DNA from: Holophagales bacterium
GTDB lineage: Bacteria > Acidobacteriota > Thermoanaerobaculia > UBA5066
Length of the DNA: 64,000 nt
NCBI GenBank assembly: GCA_016719485.1
Contig: JADJZB010000008.1
Coordinates: 124,001 to 188,000 of the forward strand
Direction of reading: 5' to 3'
Position numbers and translations under genes: made by a program. The notes below the pieces were generated by a model, which worked only from the letters and a program-made list of their open reading frames with translations, had not been told where the DNA came from and searched no databases. This document shows, one piece after another, positions 17,720 through 28,126 of this stretch (its first letter is position 1; each line of letters begins with the position of its first letter).

Positions 17720-19050
17720 TTGCCGACGCAGAACGTGGAGAAGATCCGGTCGAGCAGCTCTTCGGTCGCCGTTTCGCCCGTGATCTCCCCCAGCGCGTGA
17801 AGCCCCGCCCGCACCGCCGCCGCCACCATCTCGGCCGGATCGGAAGGCGACACCCCCGCCAGCGCTCCGGCCGCCCGGAGCAGCGCTTCGCGCTGGCGCG
17901 GCAGCGCGCCGTGAACGCCCGTTTCGTCTCCGCGGCCGAGCCGGAGCCCGATCTCGCGCCGGAGCGCGGGCAATCCCTCGCCCGTCCTCGCGCTGACGCG
18001 CAGCTCACCGTCCCGAACGGACCCCGACAGGTCCGCCTTCGTCCCCAGGACGAGGACCGGCACTCCGTCCGGGAGCCCGTCCGGGCCGGGTCCCGCGTCT
18101 CCCGCCTCCCGGGCCAGGAGAAGAAGATCCGCGCCCGCGGCGGCCCTCACGGTCGCCTCGACCCCGAGCCGCTCGAGCCGCTCCACCGTCTCTCGGAGGC
18201 CCGCCGTGTCGACCAGCCGCACGCGCTCGCCGGCGATCTCGACGACCTCGGCAACCGCGTCCCGCGTCGTTCCCGCCACCTCCGTCACGAGGACCCGGTC
18301 CTCGCCGAGCAGCGCGTTGAAGAGCGTCGACTTCCCCGCGTTCGGGGCGCCCACGATCACGACCGTCGGAAGAGCCTCCCCGGGCCTGCCCACGCCGACC
18401 TCCGACGCCAGCACGAGCAGCGCCGCCCGCACCGCATCGACCCGCGAGAGCGCGGCCGCCTCGCCGTCGGGCTCGACGTCCTCGGCAAAATCCAGCCGGG
18501 CCTCGATCTCCACCAGGGCGGCCAGCAGCTCCTCCCGAAGGGAATCCACCCGCCTCGAAAGGTCGCCTCGAACCAGCCCGAGCGCGCGGCGCGCTTCTCC
18601 CCGGCTCGACGCGGCCGCGAGCTGCCCGACCCCTTCGGCTCTCGCCAGATCGAGCTTGCCGTTGACGACGGCGCGCCGCGTGAACTCGCCCGGCCGCGCC
18701 CGGCGCGCGCCCTGCCGCACGGCGGCGCACACGAGCGCCTCGACGATTGCAGGGGAGCCGTGCGCCTGGAGCTCGACGACCTCTTCGCCGGTCGCCGAAG
18801 CGGGCGCCTCGAACCAGATCACGAGCCCCTCGTCGACGACGCTCCCCTCCTCGTCCACGAACGGGGAGAGACAGGCCCGCCGAGATACCGGCTGCAGGGC
18901 AAGCCGCGGCGCCACCCGCCTCGCGATCGCCAGGGTGGGGCCGGGCGGGCCGCTCAGCCGGACGATCGCGAGCGCGCCCACCCCCGGGGGCGTCGCCCGG
19001 GCGACGAGGACGTCGCTCTCGCCTGCGGCATCTGCGACGAGCGGAGGCAC
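17716..19050 (-). CDS. mnmE: tRNA modification GTPase MnmE
   Basis: A 444-residue three-domain protein: N-terminal folate-binding domain (ATPPGVGALAIVRLSGP, and RARPGEFTRRAVVNGKLDLA), a helical domain, an inserted Ras-like G domain, and the C-terminal CVGK whose cysteine is catalytic or structural in the family. G1 is GAPNAGKST, the TTRD switch and DTAG (G3) are clear. G4 reads LGTKADL, so the usual Asn of NKxD is Thr. It partners MnmG, whose gene overlaps it. The start is GTG at 19050; 37 bp separate it from yidC and no jag/khpB gene is found in this position. Confidence 0.95.
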   Translation of the reverse strand: MPPLVADAAGESDVLVARATPPGVGALAIVRLSGPPGPTLAIARRVAPRLALQPVSRRACLSPFVDEEGSVVDEGLVIWFEAPASATGEEVVELQAHGSPAIVEALVCAAVRQGARRARPGEFTRRAVVNGKLDLARAEGVGQLAAASSRGEARRALGLVRGDLSRRVDSLREELLAALVEIEARLDFAEDVEPDGEAAALSRVDAVRAALLVLASEVGVGRPGEALPTVVIVGAPNAGKSTLFNALLGEDRVLVTEVAGTTRDAVAEVVEIAGERVRLVDTAGLRETVERLERLGVEATVRAAAGADLLLLAREAGDAGPGPDGLPDGVPVLVLGTKADLSGSVRDGELRVSARTGEGLPALRREIGLRLGRGDETGVHGALPRQREALLRAAGALAGVSPSDPAEMVAAAVRAGLHALGEITGETATEELLDRIFSTFCVGK

Positions 19051-19087
19051 CGTCTTGGACCCTCCGCCCGCGCGCCCCGCCGCTTCG

Positions 19088-20767
19088 TCACGCCTTCGTC
19101 GCCTTCGGCCTCATCCCGAGGTCCGTGTAGCGCTCGAGGAGGAGCTGCTGGGCGATGGAGAGGACGTTCTGGACGAGCCAGTAGAGAACGAGCCCCGACG
19201 GCATGTCCTTGAACATGAAGCCCATGACGAGCGGGAGGAAGCCCATGACCCGCTTCGTCATCGCGTCGCCCGTGGCCGGCATCATCTGCTGCTGCAGCCA
19301 CATGGTCAGCGTCATCAGGATCGGCGTGACGTAGTAGGGGTCCTTCGCGGAAAGGTCCTGGATCCAGAGCGCGAACGGCGCGTGACGCAGGTCGATCGCG
19401 TGGCTGAGGAGGTTGTAGAACGCGATGAGGATCGGCATCTGCAGGAGGAGAGGGAGACACCCGCCCGCCGGGTTCACCTTCTCCGTCTTGTAGAGGGCCA
19501 TCGTCTCCTCGTTCATCTTCACGCGCGCCTGCGGGTCCGACTTGAGCTTCGGCGTCCACTTCAGGCGGATCGCCTCGATCTTCGGCTGCAGAGAGCTCAT
19601 CTTCTTCATCGAGACGAGCTGCTTCCACGTCAGCGGGAAGAGCAGGATCTTGATGACGATCGTCGCCAGGATGATCGCGACGCCCCAGTTCGGAATCGCG
19701 GCGTGGAACTGCTTCAGGAGCCAGAGCAGCGGCGCGACGACGACCGCGAACCACCCGTAGTCGATCAGCTTTTCCATCCCGGGCCGCACGTCGCGCAGGA
19801 TGTCGATGTCCTTGGGTCCGAAATAGAGGCCGGCTTCGACCGTTCCGGCTCCGGAAAGCACGACCTCGGTCTCGGCCAGCGGCTCCACCGCGGCGCCCGG
19901 CACGCCCCCGGCCGCAGCGGCGGCCGCCACGACGAGCCCGACCGGGCGCAGCGTCACGCTCTCCGAGGCGCCGGGCAGGAACGCGGCGACGAAGTAGTTG
20001 TCCTCGAGCCCCGCCGCGATGAGACCGGAACCGACCGGGACGGGCTCTTTCAGCCCGTCCTTCGCCTTCCTCGTGACGGAGCGGCTCGCGGAGAGGGTGA
20101 CGCTCGAGCCCGGCTTCGTGTACCGGTTCTCGAGCTCGGCCTGCGACGGGTTTCCGATGCCAGGACCGAGGACGACGCCCACGGGCCGCCCGGAACCGCC
20201 TTCCCTCTCGACCTTGAGCCCGAGGAGGTATCCGGTGCCGAAGGTGTAGGTCCGGGTCACGCCCTGTCCGTCCGCCTCGCGGTACCGGAAGCGGACGACG
20301 GTTCCCTTCGCCCCTTCCTCGACGGTCGTCTCGTGGAGAGCGGCCGCCGCGCGCGCGAGGAACGGATCGCTCGGGTCGTACACGACGGTCCGGCCCGCGA
20401 ACGGCGCGTCCTTGCGGACCAGCTCCAGCGTTCCCTTCTCGTCCGCTCCGCGGAACCGCGACAGCTGGGCCGACACGACCTCCCCGCCGCGGTTCGAGAG
20501 CCGCAGCGCGAGGACCTCGTTCTTCAGCGTCACTTCCCGCGGCTCCGCCGCCACGACCGGCGCGACGGCGACCAGCGGCGCGGGCTCCGTGGCCGCGGCG
20601 ACTCCCGCGGCCACGGGCGCCGCCGCCGGCACGCTCGTCGTCGCCACGGTGGGCCGCGGCGGCACCGCCGCCCGGGGCGCCGGCTTCGGCGCAGGGAAGA
20701 CCAGGGTCCAGAGAATCAGGATTGCGGCGGAGAGGCCGAAAGCCACGGCGAGACGTTTCGAATCCAA
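19088..20767 (-). CDS. yidC: membrane protein insertase YidC
   Basis: A 559-residue YidC of the Gram-negative type: an N-terminal membrane segment (LAVAFGLSAAILILWTLVF), a Pro/Ala-rich linker, a large periplasmic beta-sandwich domain (about 80-330), and the conserved five-helix core with DYGWFAVVVAPLLWLLKQFH, the cytoplasmic hairpin (PKIEAIRLKWTPKLKSDPQA), and ending in a Lys-rich tail. It inserts and folds inner-membrane proteins, including F0 subunits. The start is TTG at 20767, with GAGGAG seven nucleotides upstream. The large periplasmic domain supports a diderm host. It follows rnpA and yidD in the standard order. Confidence 0.97.
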   Translation of the reverse strand: MDSKRLAVAFGLSAAILILWTLVFPAPKPAPRAAVPPRPTVATTSVPAAAPVAAGVAAATEPAPLVAVAPVVAAEPREVTLKNEVLALRLSNRGGEVVSAQLSRFRGADEKGTLELVRKDAPFAGRTVVYDPSDPFLARAAAALHETTVEEGAKGTVVRFRYREADGQGVTRTYTFGTGYLLGLKVEREGGSGRPVGVVLGPGIGNPSQAELENRYTKPGSSVTLSASRSVTRKAKDGLKEPVPVGSGLIAAGLEDNYFVAAFLPGASESVTLRPVGLVVAAAAAAGGVPGAAVEPLAETEVVLSGAGTVEAGLYFGPKDIDILRDVRPGMEKLIDYGWFAVVVAPLLWLLKQFHAAIPNWGVAIILATIVIKILLFPLTWKQLVSMKKMSSLQPKIEAIRLKWTPKLKSDPQARVKMNEETMALYKTEKVNPAGGCLPLLLQMPILIAFYNLLSHAIDLRHAPFALWIQDLSAKDPYYVTPILMTLTMWLQQQMMPATGDAMTKRVMGFLPLVMGFMFKDMPSGLVLYWLVQNVLSIAQQLLLERYTDLGMRPKATKA

Positions 20768-20788
20768 TGGAAGCTCCTCGAAGGCGGG

Positions 20789-21046
20789 TCAGGGAACCGG
20801 GTCGAACCCGCCCGGGTGGAACGGGTGGCAACGGGCAAGGCGCAGGACCGAGAGCCACGCCCCCTTCAGGAGGCCGTGGCGGAGGATCGACTCCCGAGCG
20901 TACTCCGAACAGGTCGGCTGGAACCGGCAGGCCGGAGGGAGAAGGGGCGAGATGAATCTCTTGTAGAGAGACAGGAGCGCAACAGCGCAACGCGCGGCGA
21001 CGCCGGCCTGTGCGACACCGGGGTGCACGTCCGCGTCGCCGGTCAC
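20789..21046 (-). CDS. yidD: membrane protein insertion efficiency factor YidD
   Basis: An 85-residue YidD: LLSLYKRFISPLLPPACRFQPTCSEYA (core in outline) with the conserved cysteines of CRFxPTCSEY, then LRHGLLKGAWLSVLRLARCHPFHPGGFDPVP. YidD is a small amphipathic protein that helps YidC-dependent insertion. The start is GTG at 21046, overlapping the rnpA stop as GTGA; a longer upstream frame is a shadow of rnpA. Its N-terminus is about ten residues longer than usual. Confidence 0.92.
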   Translation of the reverse strand: MTGDADVHPGVAQAGVAARCAVALLSLYKRFISPLLPPACRFQPTCSEYARESILRHGLLKGAWLSVLRLARCHPFHPGGFDPVP

Positions 21047-21441
21047 GGCGCTCCTCCCGCCCCCGCGCGGGCGACAAGCTTGTCGAAGTCCCGCGAGAGG
21101 TCCGGGAAGGAGATCTTCTCCGCTCCGGCCCGGACGTTCACGACCACGTCGGCCGCGCCGCTCAGGCCGGAGTGCCTCCGAAACAGCTCGCGGAGCCTCC
21201 GCCGAAGGCGGTTCCTCACGACGGCGGACCCGGTCTTCTTCGTGATCGTCACGCCGAGCCGCGCGCAGGGTCCGGCGGCGGGACGGACGAAAAAGACCAG
21301 CCACCGGCCGACGAAACGTCGGCCGGTGGCGTAAGTTTCCAGATAGTCCGCCCTGCGAAGCACGCGGCGGCCCCTCCCGAACGACTCGGAGCCCCGTGTC
21401 GCAAGGGCGTCGCGACCGGGCCCGCTGGGTTCGGAAAGCAT
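21043..21441 (-). CDS. rnpA: ribonuclease P protein component
   Basis: A 132-residue RNase P protein that helps the catalytic RNA process tRNA 5' ends. The core VLRRADYLETYATGRRFVGRW leads into the family RNR motif AVVRNRLRRRLRELFRRH. The N-terminal ~28 residues before the core are Gly/Ser-rich and poorly conserved, so the real start may be downstream of the ATG at 21441. The gene is between rpmH (43 bp upstream) and yidD (GTGA overlap). Confidence 0.93.
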   Translation of the reverse strand: MLSEPSGPGRDALATRGSESFGRGRRVLRRADYLETYATGRRFVGRWLVFFVRPAAGPCARLGVTITKKTGSAVVRNRLRRRLRELFRRHSGLSGAADVVVNVRAGAEKISFPDLSRDFDKLVARAGAGGAP

Positions 21442-21484
21442 GGGACGGGAAGGCCCGCCGGAAGCGGCGGAGTCCTCGGGCGCC

Positions 21485-21619
21485 TCAGACGGCGAGGCGC
21501 TTCCGACCCTTGGCCCGGCGCCGGGCGAGCACGGCCCGGCCGTTCTTCGTCCTCATCCGGACGAGGAAGCCGTGCGTCTTGTGACGGCGGCGGTTGTTGG
21601 GCTGAAAGGTTCTCTTCAT
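21485..21619 (-). CDS. rpmH: 50S ribosomal protein L34
   Basis: A 44-residue L34: MKRTFQPNNRRRHKTHGFLV, then RMRTKNGRAVLARRRAKGRK, ending RLAV. All family positions are present. ATG at 21619 is preceded by a purine-rich AGGTGG sequence. It is the first gene of the minus-strand rpmH-rnpA-yidD-yidC-mnmE-mnmG-rsmG-parA-parB run and has its own promoter about 30 nt upstream. Confidence 0.98.
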   Translation of the reverse strand: MKRTFQPNNRRRHKTHGFLVRMRTKNGRAVLARRRAKGRKRLAV

Positions 21620-21657
21620 GACACCACCTCTCCCGCTGCGGGGAGCGCAGGCGGCGG

Positions 21658-21686
21658 ATTCTCCGGGACTCGCCGGCCGCTGTCAA
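21658..21686 (-). promoter_or_regulatory. sigma70-type promoter of rpmH
   Basis: On the minus strand TTGACA (21686-21681), a 17-bp spacer and GAGAAT (21663-21658). The -35 is a perfect consensus. The predicted leader of rpmH is about 30 nt. Confidence 0.6.
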
Positions 21687-21760
21687 CCGCAGAGCCCGGC
21701 CGGCGCCCCCCGGCCCCCGGTTCCTCACCGCAGTACGGCCGGCCGACCAGGGGCGCGTGC

Positions 21761-21766
21761 TAGCAT
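21761..21766 (+). promoter_or_regulatory. dnaA: possible dnaA -10 box (TAGCAT)
   Basis: TAGCAT lies 51 nt before the dnaA GTG, in the short region shared with the divergent rpmH promoter. No -35 is evident. The leader would carry the GGTGGAG ribosome-binding site just before dnaA. Confidence 0.3.
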
Positions 21767-21817
21767 CCCCCCCCGCTCCGCCGAGCGGTTCTCCTTTCTC
21801 ACATCGGTGGAGATGCC

Positions 21818-23137
21818 GTGGACAAATCGACCTCCTGGGAGAAAATTCTCGAGCACCTGAAGTCCCGGGTGGACGAGCGCGACTTCGACACCTGGTTCCG
21901 CGGAACCCGGCAGAAGCTCGAGACGACAGACGCCGTCTACGTCCTCATCGGCAGCCCCCTCTTCATCGACTACATCCCGCGTGAGTACGGGGACCAGATC
22001 GGTGACGCGGCCCGCCTCGCGGGGATCGGGAACCGCGAGATCCGCTTCGTTCTCGAGGGCCAGGACGACTATCGGGCCGCGGTCTCTCCCGTCCGTCCCC
22101 AGGCGGCGCCGAGGTCCAAGGTCGGGGACCTGAATCCCCTCTACACCTTCGAGCACTTCGTCATCGGCGCCTCCAACCAGCTCGCCCACGCCGCCGCCCT
22201 TCACGTCGCAGATCAGACCTCCCACCGGTACAACCCCCTCTTCATCTGCGGCCCGACGGGCCTGGGCAAGACCCACCTGATGCAGGCCATCGGCCACCGT
22301 CGCCTTTCCCGGCGGCCCGGAGAGCGGGTTCTCTACGTCTACTCGGAGACCTTCGTGAAGGAGGTCGTCACCGGCATCCGGTTCAACAGGATGGATCAGG
22401 TCCGGCAGCGCCTCCTGAACGCGGACGTCCTCCTCTTCGACGACGTCCAGTTCCTCGCCGGGAAGGCCACCACGGAAGACGAACTCTTCCAGACCTTCAA
22501 CGCGCTCTATTCCGTCGGTAGCCAGATCGCCTTCACATCGGACGTCCTTCCCCGGGACATCCCCGGCCTCACCGACCGGATGAAGAGCCGGTTCGAGGGC
22601 GGCCTGGTCGTCGACATCCAGCCCCCGGACTTCGAGACGAAAGTCGCCATCCTCCGCCACAAGGCCGAGGTCGCCCAGGTCGAGCTCGACGACGACACCG
22701 CCTACTTCCTCGCCGCCAAGATCAAGACCCACGTCCGGGAGCTGGAGAGCTACTTCAACCGTGTCGTCCTCGTCTCCTCGATGCGGGGAGAGCCGATCAC
22801 CCGGGATCTCGCCCATGAGGCGCTTCGCGGCATCCTCCCCGACGAGTCCCAGAAGACCGGTCCCGCCGAGATCCTCAAGGCCGTCGCCGGCCACTACGGC
22901 CTGAAGCCCGCCGAACTGAGGGCCCGGACGAAGCGTGAGGCGATCGTCTTCCCCCGGCAGGTCGCCATGTACGTCCTGAAGGAGTCGATCGGCCTCTCCC
23001 TGCCCGAGATCGGCCGGCTCTTCGGCGACAAGCACCACACGACGGCCCTGCACTCGATCCGGAAGATCACCGCCCGGAGGGAAGAGGACCCCGACTTCGA
23101 TCGCGAAGTCGCGGCCCTCGTCGCGCAATTCCGGTGA
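21818..23137 (+). CDS. dnaA: chromosomal replication initiator protein DnaA
   Basis: A 439-residue DnaA. Domain I (WEKILEHLKSRVDERDFDTWF) is followed by a short linker, the AAA+ domain (NPLYTFEHFVIGASNQLAHAA; Walker A GPTGLGKT at 145-152; Walker B LLFDDVQFL) and domain IV with the DNA-binding signature FGDKHHTTALHSIRKI. It binds DnaA boxes and opens oriC. The GTG start at 21818 has GGTGGAG 6 nt upstream. The gene is flanked by rpmH (divergent) and dnaN, the classical origin arrangement. Confidence 0.98.
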   Translation: MDKSTSWEKILEHLKSRVDERDFDTWFRGTRQKLETTDAVYVLIGSPLFIDYIPREYGDQIGDAARLAGIGNREIRFVLEGQDDYRAAVSPVRPQAAPRSKVGDLNPLYTFEHFVIGASNQLAHAAALHVADQTSHRYNPLFICGPTGLGKTHLMQAIGHRRLSRRPGERVLYVYSETFVKEVVTGIRFNRMDQVRQRLLNADVLLFDDVQFLAGKATTEDELFQTFNALYSVGSQIAFTSDVLPRDIPGLTDRMKSRFEGGLVVDIQPPDFETKVAILRHKAEVAQVELDDDTAYFLAAKIKTHVRELESYFNRVVLVSSMRGEPITRDLAHEALRGILPDESQKTGPAEILKAVAGHYGLKPAELRARTKREAIVFPRQVAMYVLKESIGLSLPEIGRLFGDKHHTTALHSIRKITARREEDPDFDREVAALVAQFR

Positions 23138-23360
23138 TCCGGGAGGTGTAACTCCTGTGCGATCCGTATCCCGGCCTTCCCGCTCTTCCGGACCCTGCCG
23201 CGATCTGCACAGCCCGGGGCTCGGATCTCCACACCTTCGACCAGCGGCCAAACCCTGTTCGAACGAGCCTTTCCGGGACCTTCCCACAGGTCAGGAGTCC
23301 CCCTTCTACTACTTCTGTAACTCTTACAGTGCTAGAATTTAAGAGAATGTTGGAGGGGAT
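23138..23360. other. oriC: putative replication origin (dnaA-dnaN intergenic region)
   Basis: This 223-bp gap between dnaA and dnaN is the usual place for oriC, and gene orientation turns outward around it. It holds several degenerate DnaA-box-like 9-mers ending in CACA: ATCTGCACA and ATCTCCACA near 23203-23233, CTTCCCACA near 23288, and a reverse-strand GATCGCACA near 23160. None matches TTATCCACA fully (best about 7 of 9). An AT-rich stretch at 23303-23352, unusual in this high-GC window, could be the unwinding element. Confidence 0.5.
23315..23338 (+). promoter_or_regulatory. dnaN: dnaN promoter region: inverted repeat and TAGAAT -10 box
   Basis: CTGTAA-ctc-TTACAG (23315-23329) is a perfect 6-bp inverted repeat. 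It ends 3 nt before TAGAAT (23333-23338), a good -10. The transcript would start near 23345 and carry the strong GGAGGGG ribosome-binding site of dnaN. The repeat overlaps the spacer, so it could be an operator. Confidence 0.45.
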
Positions 23361-24485
23361 GTGGAGCTGACACTTCCGGCGGCCACGCTGTCCCGAGAGA
23401 TGAGCCTCATGCAGGGTGTGGTGGAGCGGCGAACGCCCCATCAGATTCTCTCGAATGTTCTCCTCGAGGCACGTGACCAGACGCTGACCCTGACCGCGAC
23501 GGACCTCGACACCACGTTCGTGTCGGAGATAGAGTCGCTCTCGCTCAAGACCGGTGGTGCCGTCACGGTGCCTGCGCGACGGCTCTTCGACGTCGTCCGA
23601 GACCTTCCGGCGACCGCTGAAGTGCGTCTGCGCGTTCTCGAGAACCACCACGTCCAGATCGACTGCAAGGAACCGAAGCTGAGGATTCGCCTCAACGGGC
23701 TCCCGGCGACCGATTTTCCGACGCGGCCCGAAGCGGCCGGCGGGCCGACGCTCTCCCTCAAGTTCGGCGCCCTCCGTCGCATGGTCGAGAAGGTCCGTTT
23801 CGCCGTCTCCACCGAGGAGATCCGCCTGCAGCTGCAGGGAGCCCTCCTCAAGCCCAAGGACGGCGGTCTCGAGATGGCCGCCACCGACGGCCACCGCCTC
23901 GCGCTCATCGAGGTCGAGGACGCCACGGCCGAGACCGGCTTCGAGGCGATCCTCGTCTCCAAGAAGGTCCTCGACGAGCTCTCCCGGCTCGACGCCGACG
24001 ACGAGACCCCCGTCACGATCGTCCGCGGAACGAACCACATCGGCTTCACCGTCGGGCGCCGGCGCATCTACTCCAAGCTCGACGACCGCAGGTTCCCCGA
24101 CTACGAAAAGGTCATCAGCAAGGACAACACGAAAAGAGCGACCGTCGTCCGCGAGGAGCTTCTCGGCGCGGTGCGGAGGATCTCGCTCCTCTCCGGAGAT
24201 CGCCTGAAGGCGGTCAGCCTCACGTTCAAGGAAGGGGCGCTCGTCGTCTCCTCCGAGAGCCAGGACGTCGGCGACGGGGACCAGGAGATCGCCGCCGAAT
24301 ACGAGGCCGACACGATCACGCTCCGTCTGAACTCGCGGTACCTCGAGCAGTTCCTCGAGGCCTGCGAGACGGAGAAGGTCCACCTCTTCGTGAAGGACGA
24401 GGGCTCCCAGTGCCAGGGACGTCCGGCGGAGCCGGTCCCGGGTCTGAAGAGCTACCTCTACGTCGTGATGCCGATGCGCGTCTGA
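23361..24485 (+). CDS. dnaN: DNA polymerase III beta subunit (sliding clamp)
   Basis: A 374-residue beta clamp made of three similar domains that dimerises into a ring on DNA and tethers polymerase III. Family features: N-terminal ELTLPAATLSREMSLMQGVV, NVLLEARDQTLTLTATDLDT, the domain-2 MVEKVRFAVSTEEIRLQLQG stretch, MAATDGHRLALIEV, and the C-terminal MPMRV that closes the protein-binding pocket. The start is GTG at 23361 with GGAGGGG 4-5 nt upstream. It sits between dnaA and recF in the conserved order. Confidence 0.97.
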   Translation: MELTLPAATLSREMSLMQGVVERRTPHQILSNVLLEARDQTLTLTATDLDTTFVSEIESLSLKTGGAVTVPARRLFDVVRDLPATAEVRLRVLENHHVQIDCKEPKLRIRLNGLPATDFPTRPEAAGGPTLSLKFGALRRMVEKVRFAVSTEEIRLQLQGALLKPKDGGLEMAATDGHRLALIEVEDATAETGFEAILVSKKVLDELSRLDADDETPVTIVRGTNHIGFTVGRRRIYSKLDDRRFPDYEKVISKDNTKRATVVREELLGAVRRISLLSGDRLKAVSLTFKEGALVVSSESQDVGDGDQEIAAEYEADTITLRLNSRYLEQFLEACETEKVHLFVKDEGSQCQGRPAEPVPGLKSYLYVVMPMRV

Positions 24486-24503
24486 GGGGGTGCGCGGCGA
24501 CAC

Positions 24504-25662
24504 GTGGAGATCGAAGCCCTCACGGTCGAGGCCTTTCGTAACCTCACCCCGTCCCGTCACGGCTTTCACCCGCGCATGAATCTCCTCGTGGGCGCCAACG
24601 GACAGGGAAAGACCAACGTGCTCGAGAGTCTGGCTCTCGTTTCCGGACGCCCGTCCTTCCGTACGGCGGATCTGGCCGACGTCGTGCGCGCCGGCGAAGA
24701 GACGGCTGCCGTCTCCGTGCGCCTTTCGGGCGAGGCGGACGGCGCGCTCGGCGCGCTTCTCTCGCGGGGCCGCCGCGAGCACGCCTGGAACGGGAAGAAG
24801 GTCTCGCGCCTCGAAGCCAGCCGGAAGCTGCCGATCGTCTTCCTCACCGCCGCGGATCTCGGTCGCCTCGGGGGACCGCCCTCCGAGCGGCGGCGCGCGC
24901 TCGACCGGGTCGCCGTCGCGCTGGAGCCAGGACTCGCCGCCGCGTTTCGCCGGTACGAGAAGGCGCGCGCCGAAAGGGTCGCGCTCCTCGCCGCCCCGGG
25001 GAGACCCGACCGCGACGCCCTTTCCTCGTTCGAGGAGATCCTCTCCGACACGGGCGCCGCCATCGCGGCGGCCCGCCGCCGGCGCATCGGACCTCTCGGC
25101 AGGCGCCTCGCCGAAACCGCGCGACTCCTCGGCTCGCCGTGGAGCGACGTCTCCCTCCGCCTCGTCTCCGATCTTCCCGCCGAGGGGAGCCTCGAGGAGC
25201 TCGCCGACGCGCTCCGCCGCGGCCTGAGACAGCGCGAGGAAACGGACCGGCGCGCGGGACGGGCTCTCTTCGGACCTCACCGGGACGACGTACGCGTCGA
25301 GTCCGGGCCGACGCCCCTCTCGACGAGGGCGTCCTCCGGGGAGACCCGGACGCTCGTCCTGGCCTGGGCGCTGGCGGAGCGGGCGCTCCTCGCCGAGGCC
25401 TCCGGAGCGCTTCCGGTCTTCGCCTTCGACGATTTCGATTCCGAGTGGGACCCGGCTGTCCTGACGCGCTTCGCCGAAGCGCTTCCGGACGACGGCCAGG
25501 TCTTCCTCACCTCGGCGCGCGCCTCCGTCGCCCGCGCCCTGCCCCTCCCGGCGGGCGCCGTCTGGGCCGTGGACGCGGGAGACCTTTCCCCGTCAGGCCC
25601 GCTGGCCGGCCGTTCCCGCCTCGTCTCCCCCGCCGCCGCGGGGCCACAGGAAAGGTCCGAAG

Positions 25663-25679
<17 letters not shown>
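24504..25679 (+). CDS. recF: DNA replication and repair protein RecF
   Basis: A 391-residue SMC-like ATPase that helps load RecA at single-strand gaps. The opening IEALTVEAFRNL and Walker A GANGQGKT (30-37) are typical; the signature region near residue 270 (LSTRASSGETRTLVLAWALA) and Walker B (LPVFAFDDFDSEWD) follow. The GTG start is at 24504, 18 bp after dnaN. The 3' end overlaps gyrB by 17 bp. The far C-terminus is rather divergent, but all ATPase motifs are intact. Confidence 0.95.
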
Positions 25680-28125
<2,446 letters not shown>

Positions 28126-28126
28126 C

